From: Actinobacteria bacterium 13_1_40CM_66_12 | GTDB taxonomy: Bacteria > Chloroflexota > Dormibacteria > Dormibacterales > Dormibacteraceae | Assembly (NCBI GenBank): GCA_001917895.1 | Contig: MNEW01000047.1 | Span: 1,022 to 23,313, forward strand | Length of the DNA: 22,292 nucleotides | Reading direction: 5' to 3' | In this document: positions 20,629-22,292 of the stretch, piece by piece | Layout: each line of letters begins with the position of its first letter | Numbering within the stretch: the stretch's first letter is position 1 | Program-made: the position numbers and the translations under genes | Notes under the pieces: model-generated | What the model was told of the DNA's origin: nothing | What the model saw: only the letters and a program-made list of their open reading frames with translations | The model's database searches: none

Positions 20629-22292
20629 GACGCGCCGACCGCGCTCGGCACACGCGCCGCCACCGGGACGAATGCGGCCCGGCGCGCTCCCACGTTGCCG
20701 AGGACCACGCCCAGGATGATGATCGCGCCGCCCGCCCAGATCCAGGTCACGAGCGGGTTGACGAACACGCGAAACGACGCCGAGCCGTCGCTGTTCGTGC
20801 CCGCGAGGACCACATAGACGTCAGCGACCAGGGTGCTGCTGATGGCGACGTGGGTGAGCGACTGGCCGCCGAGTCCGGCGTAGGTCGCGCGAGCCGGCTC
20901 GAGCGTCAGATCGCCAAGCTTCATCGCCGCGACGAGCTCGGTGTGGTCGGCGAGCTCCCGATTCTGGACGCCGGTGTAGGTCAGCGTGTAGCCGGCCACC
21001 GCAACCTGCTGACCGGGCTGGAGCGTGACATCCTTCTCCTGCTGCCAGAAGTGCGACGCTGCCAGGCCGATGACGAGAACAGCGAGGCCGAGGTGGGCGA
21101 GGTACGCGCCATAACGCCGGCGCCGCTTGGCTATGAGAGCCAACGCCCGCGACCAGCCGCCGCCCGCGAGGCGCCATCGTCCGGCGGCGCGCGCGTACTC
21201 GTACAGCACGGTGCCGGCAACCGCGAACGCCGACGGGATCGCGAGCAGCGGAGGCAGCGAGCGCACACCGGCGGCAAGCAGCCCTATCAGCACCACCGCG
21301 AAAGACGCCGCCGGCCAGCGCAGCGACCGCCACAAGGGCGCGCCGGCGTGGCGCCAGGGGATGAGAGGGCCCGCCGCCATGAGCAGGAGGGCCACCGCAA
21401 ACAGCGGACCAGTGGCCCGTTCGTAATAGGCGGCGCCGACGACACGCTCCTGTCCAGCCAGTCCGGACACAAGGGGCAGCATGGTGCCCCAGAACACCAC
21501 GGCGATGACGCCGATGAGCAGCAGGTTCTGCAAGGCGAATGCTCCCTCGCGCGACACAGCCGGCGCCGGCTCCGCGTTCGACTTGAGGCCGTTCGACCTG
21601 AATGCGAGGAGGCCGACTGAGAAGACGAGGCAGGCGCCGAGGAAGCCCAGGAACCATGGCCCGATCGCGCTGATCGCGAAAGTGTGCACAGACGGAACGA
21701 TCCCGCTGCGCACGATGAAAGTGCCGAACACGACGAGCAGGAAGGCGAGCATGACGAGCCCGAAGTTCCAGGCACGCAGCCGCCCGCGGCGTTCCTGAAC
21801 CTGCGATGAGTGAAGGTATGCCGTGGTCGCGAGCCATGGCATCAAGGCGACGTTCTCGACCGGGTCCCAGCCCCAGTAGCCGCCCCAGCCCAGGACGTGA
21901 TACGCCCACCACATGCCCAGCACCAGGCCGGTGCTCTGCAGCCCCCACGCCACGAGTGCGAATCGGCGCGTATGCGCAATCCACGCCGCGTCGGTGCGGC
22001 CCGCCAGCAGCGCGGCCGCCGCGAAGCTGAAGGGAACCGCGAAGGACGCGAAGCCGGCGAGCACGACCGGCGGGTGGATGAGCATCCCGCCATCGCGCAA
22101 GACCGGGTTGAGGCCGAGCCCATCCGGGGGCGTGATCTGCAGCACGTCGAACGGGCTCGCCACCAAGACGAGCACGAGCAGGAAGAACGTGAGGATGGCC
22201 GCCATCATCCCGGCGGCGTACGCGGCCAGTCGTGGTCCGAGCGCCGCGCTTGCCACCAGGGAGGCGCTACCGAGGATGCCGAGGATGAGCGC
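20625..22292 (-). CDS. ccmF: CcmF, heme lyase component of cytochrome c maturation, cut by right edge
   Basis: At least 555 codons are open from the right edge (22292) to TGA 20625; the N-terminal part (about 90 aa) lies outside, since the frame starts within ALILGILGSASLVASAAL. The WWD signature GWGGYWGWDPVENVALMPWL and conserved His segments (MLIHPPVVLAG, SGIVPSVHTFA) are present. The C-terminal periplasmic domain (KDVTLQPGQQVAVAGYTLTY to GDLTLEPARATY) and final TM (WIWAGGAIIILGVVLG) are complete. CcmF with CcmH ligates heme from CcmE to apocytochrome c. It heads the cluster here; ccmE is expected upstream, outside the window. A GTG at 22256 is only an internal codon. Confidence 0.95.
   Translation of the reverse strand, partial: ALILGILGSASLVASAALGPRLAAYAAGMMAAILTFFLLVLVLVASPFDVLQITPPDGLGLNPVLRDGGMLIHPPVVLAGFASFAVPFSFAAAALLAGRTDAAWIAHTRRFALVAWGLQSTGLVLGMWWAYHVLGWGGYWGWDPVENVALMPWLATTAYLHSSQVQERRGRLRAWNFGLVMLAFLLVVFGTFIVRSGIVPSVHTFAISAIGPWFLGFLGACLVFSVGLLAFRSNGLKSNAEPAPAVSREGAFALQNLLLIGVIAVVFWGTMLPLVSGLAGQERVVGAAYYERATGPLFAVALLLMAAGPLIPWRHAGAPLWRSLRWPAASFAVVLIGLLAAGVRSLPPLLAIPSAFAVAGTVLYEYARAAGRWRLAGGGWSRALALIAKRRRRYGAYLAHLGLAVLVIGLAASHFWQQEKDVTLQPGQQVAVAGYTLTYTGVQNRELADHTELVAAMKLGDLTLEPARATYAGLGGQSLTHVAISSTLVADVYVVLAGTNSDGSASFRVFVNPLVTWIWAGGAIIILGVVLGNVGARRAAFVPVAARVPSAVGAS

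Noticed and set aside
1..22292. Search for CRISPR arrays, tRNA or rRNA genes, insertion sequences and phage genes
   Set aside because: No regular spaced repeats, cloverleaf-like sequences, transposase motifs or phage proteins were seen by eye.

Overview
The window is GC-rich, densely packed DNA (22.3 kb, almost no gene-free sequence, many 1-8 nt gene overlaps) carrying about 26 protein genes. No rRNA, tRNA, CRISPR array or insertion sequence was seen. A System I cytochrome c maturation cluster (ccmF-A-B-C-D), a deazaflavin/F420-type nitroreductase-like gene and a DtxR/ZIP pair in such GC-rich DNA fit a soil bacterium of the Chloroflexota/Dormibacterota kind better than a classical actinobacterium, since most actinobacteria use System II. 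This placement is inference.

Left part (1-3455): the N-terminal piece of an M19 dipeptidase-like gene runs off the left edge (- strand). It overlaps the stop of a PfkB-like kinase gene that lacks its N-terminal part. Divergent from these are a MarR regulator and a 14-TM MFS exporter, translationally coupled, followed by a small zinc-ribbon protein gene. A 24-bp palindrome and a half copy of it follow; a third copy lies 11 kb away.

Middle (3456-13633): a minus-strand group reads DUF1028 > infA-like > cyclase/formamidase-like. A short F420-type oxidoreductase gene lies divergent to it. Next comes the most unusual block, a minus-strand operon reading fatty-acyl-CoA-reductase-like SDR fused to a HAD phosphatase > zinc-type dehydrogenase > LarA-like (nickel-pincer racemase family) protein > lipoprotein of unknown function > PlsC-like acyltransferase. 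Every junction overlaps. It looks like a lipid-modification pathway in which a 2-hydroxyacid racemase homologue has been recruited. A secreted M23 peptidase gene lies 37 bp upstream on the same strand.

Right part (13698-22292): a zinc-type alcohol dehydrogenase/quinone reductase-like gene converges on a DtxR/MntR regulator gene, with the third palindrome between them. The regulator is divergent from a ZIP metal transporter. A hypothetical gene and a NUDIX (CoA pyrophosphatase-like) gene are divergent. A ferredoxin-reductase-like flavoprotein gene lies directly behind the ccm operon. The ccm operon runs ccmF (cut by the right edge) > a 34-codon membrane microprotein > ccmA > ccmB > ccmC > ccmD, with all junctions overlapping. 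Its job is export and loading of heme for cytochrome c assembly.
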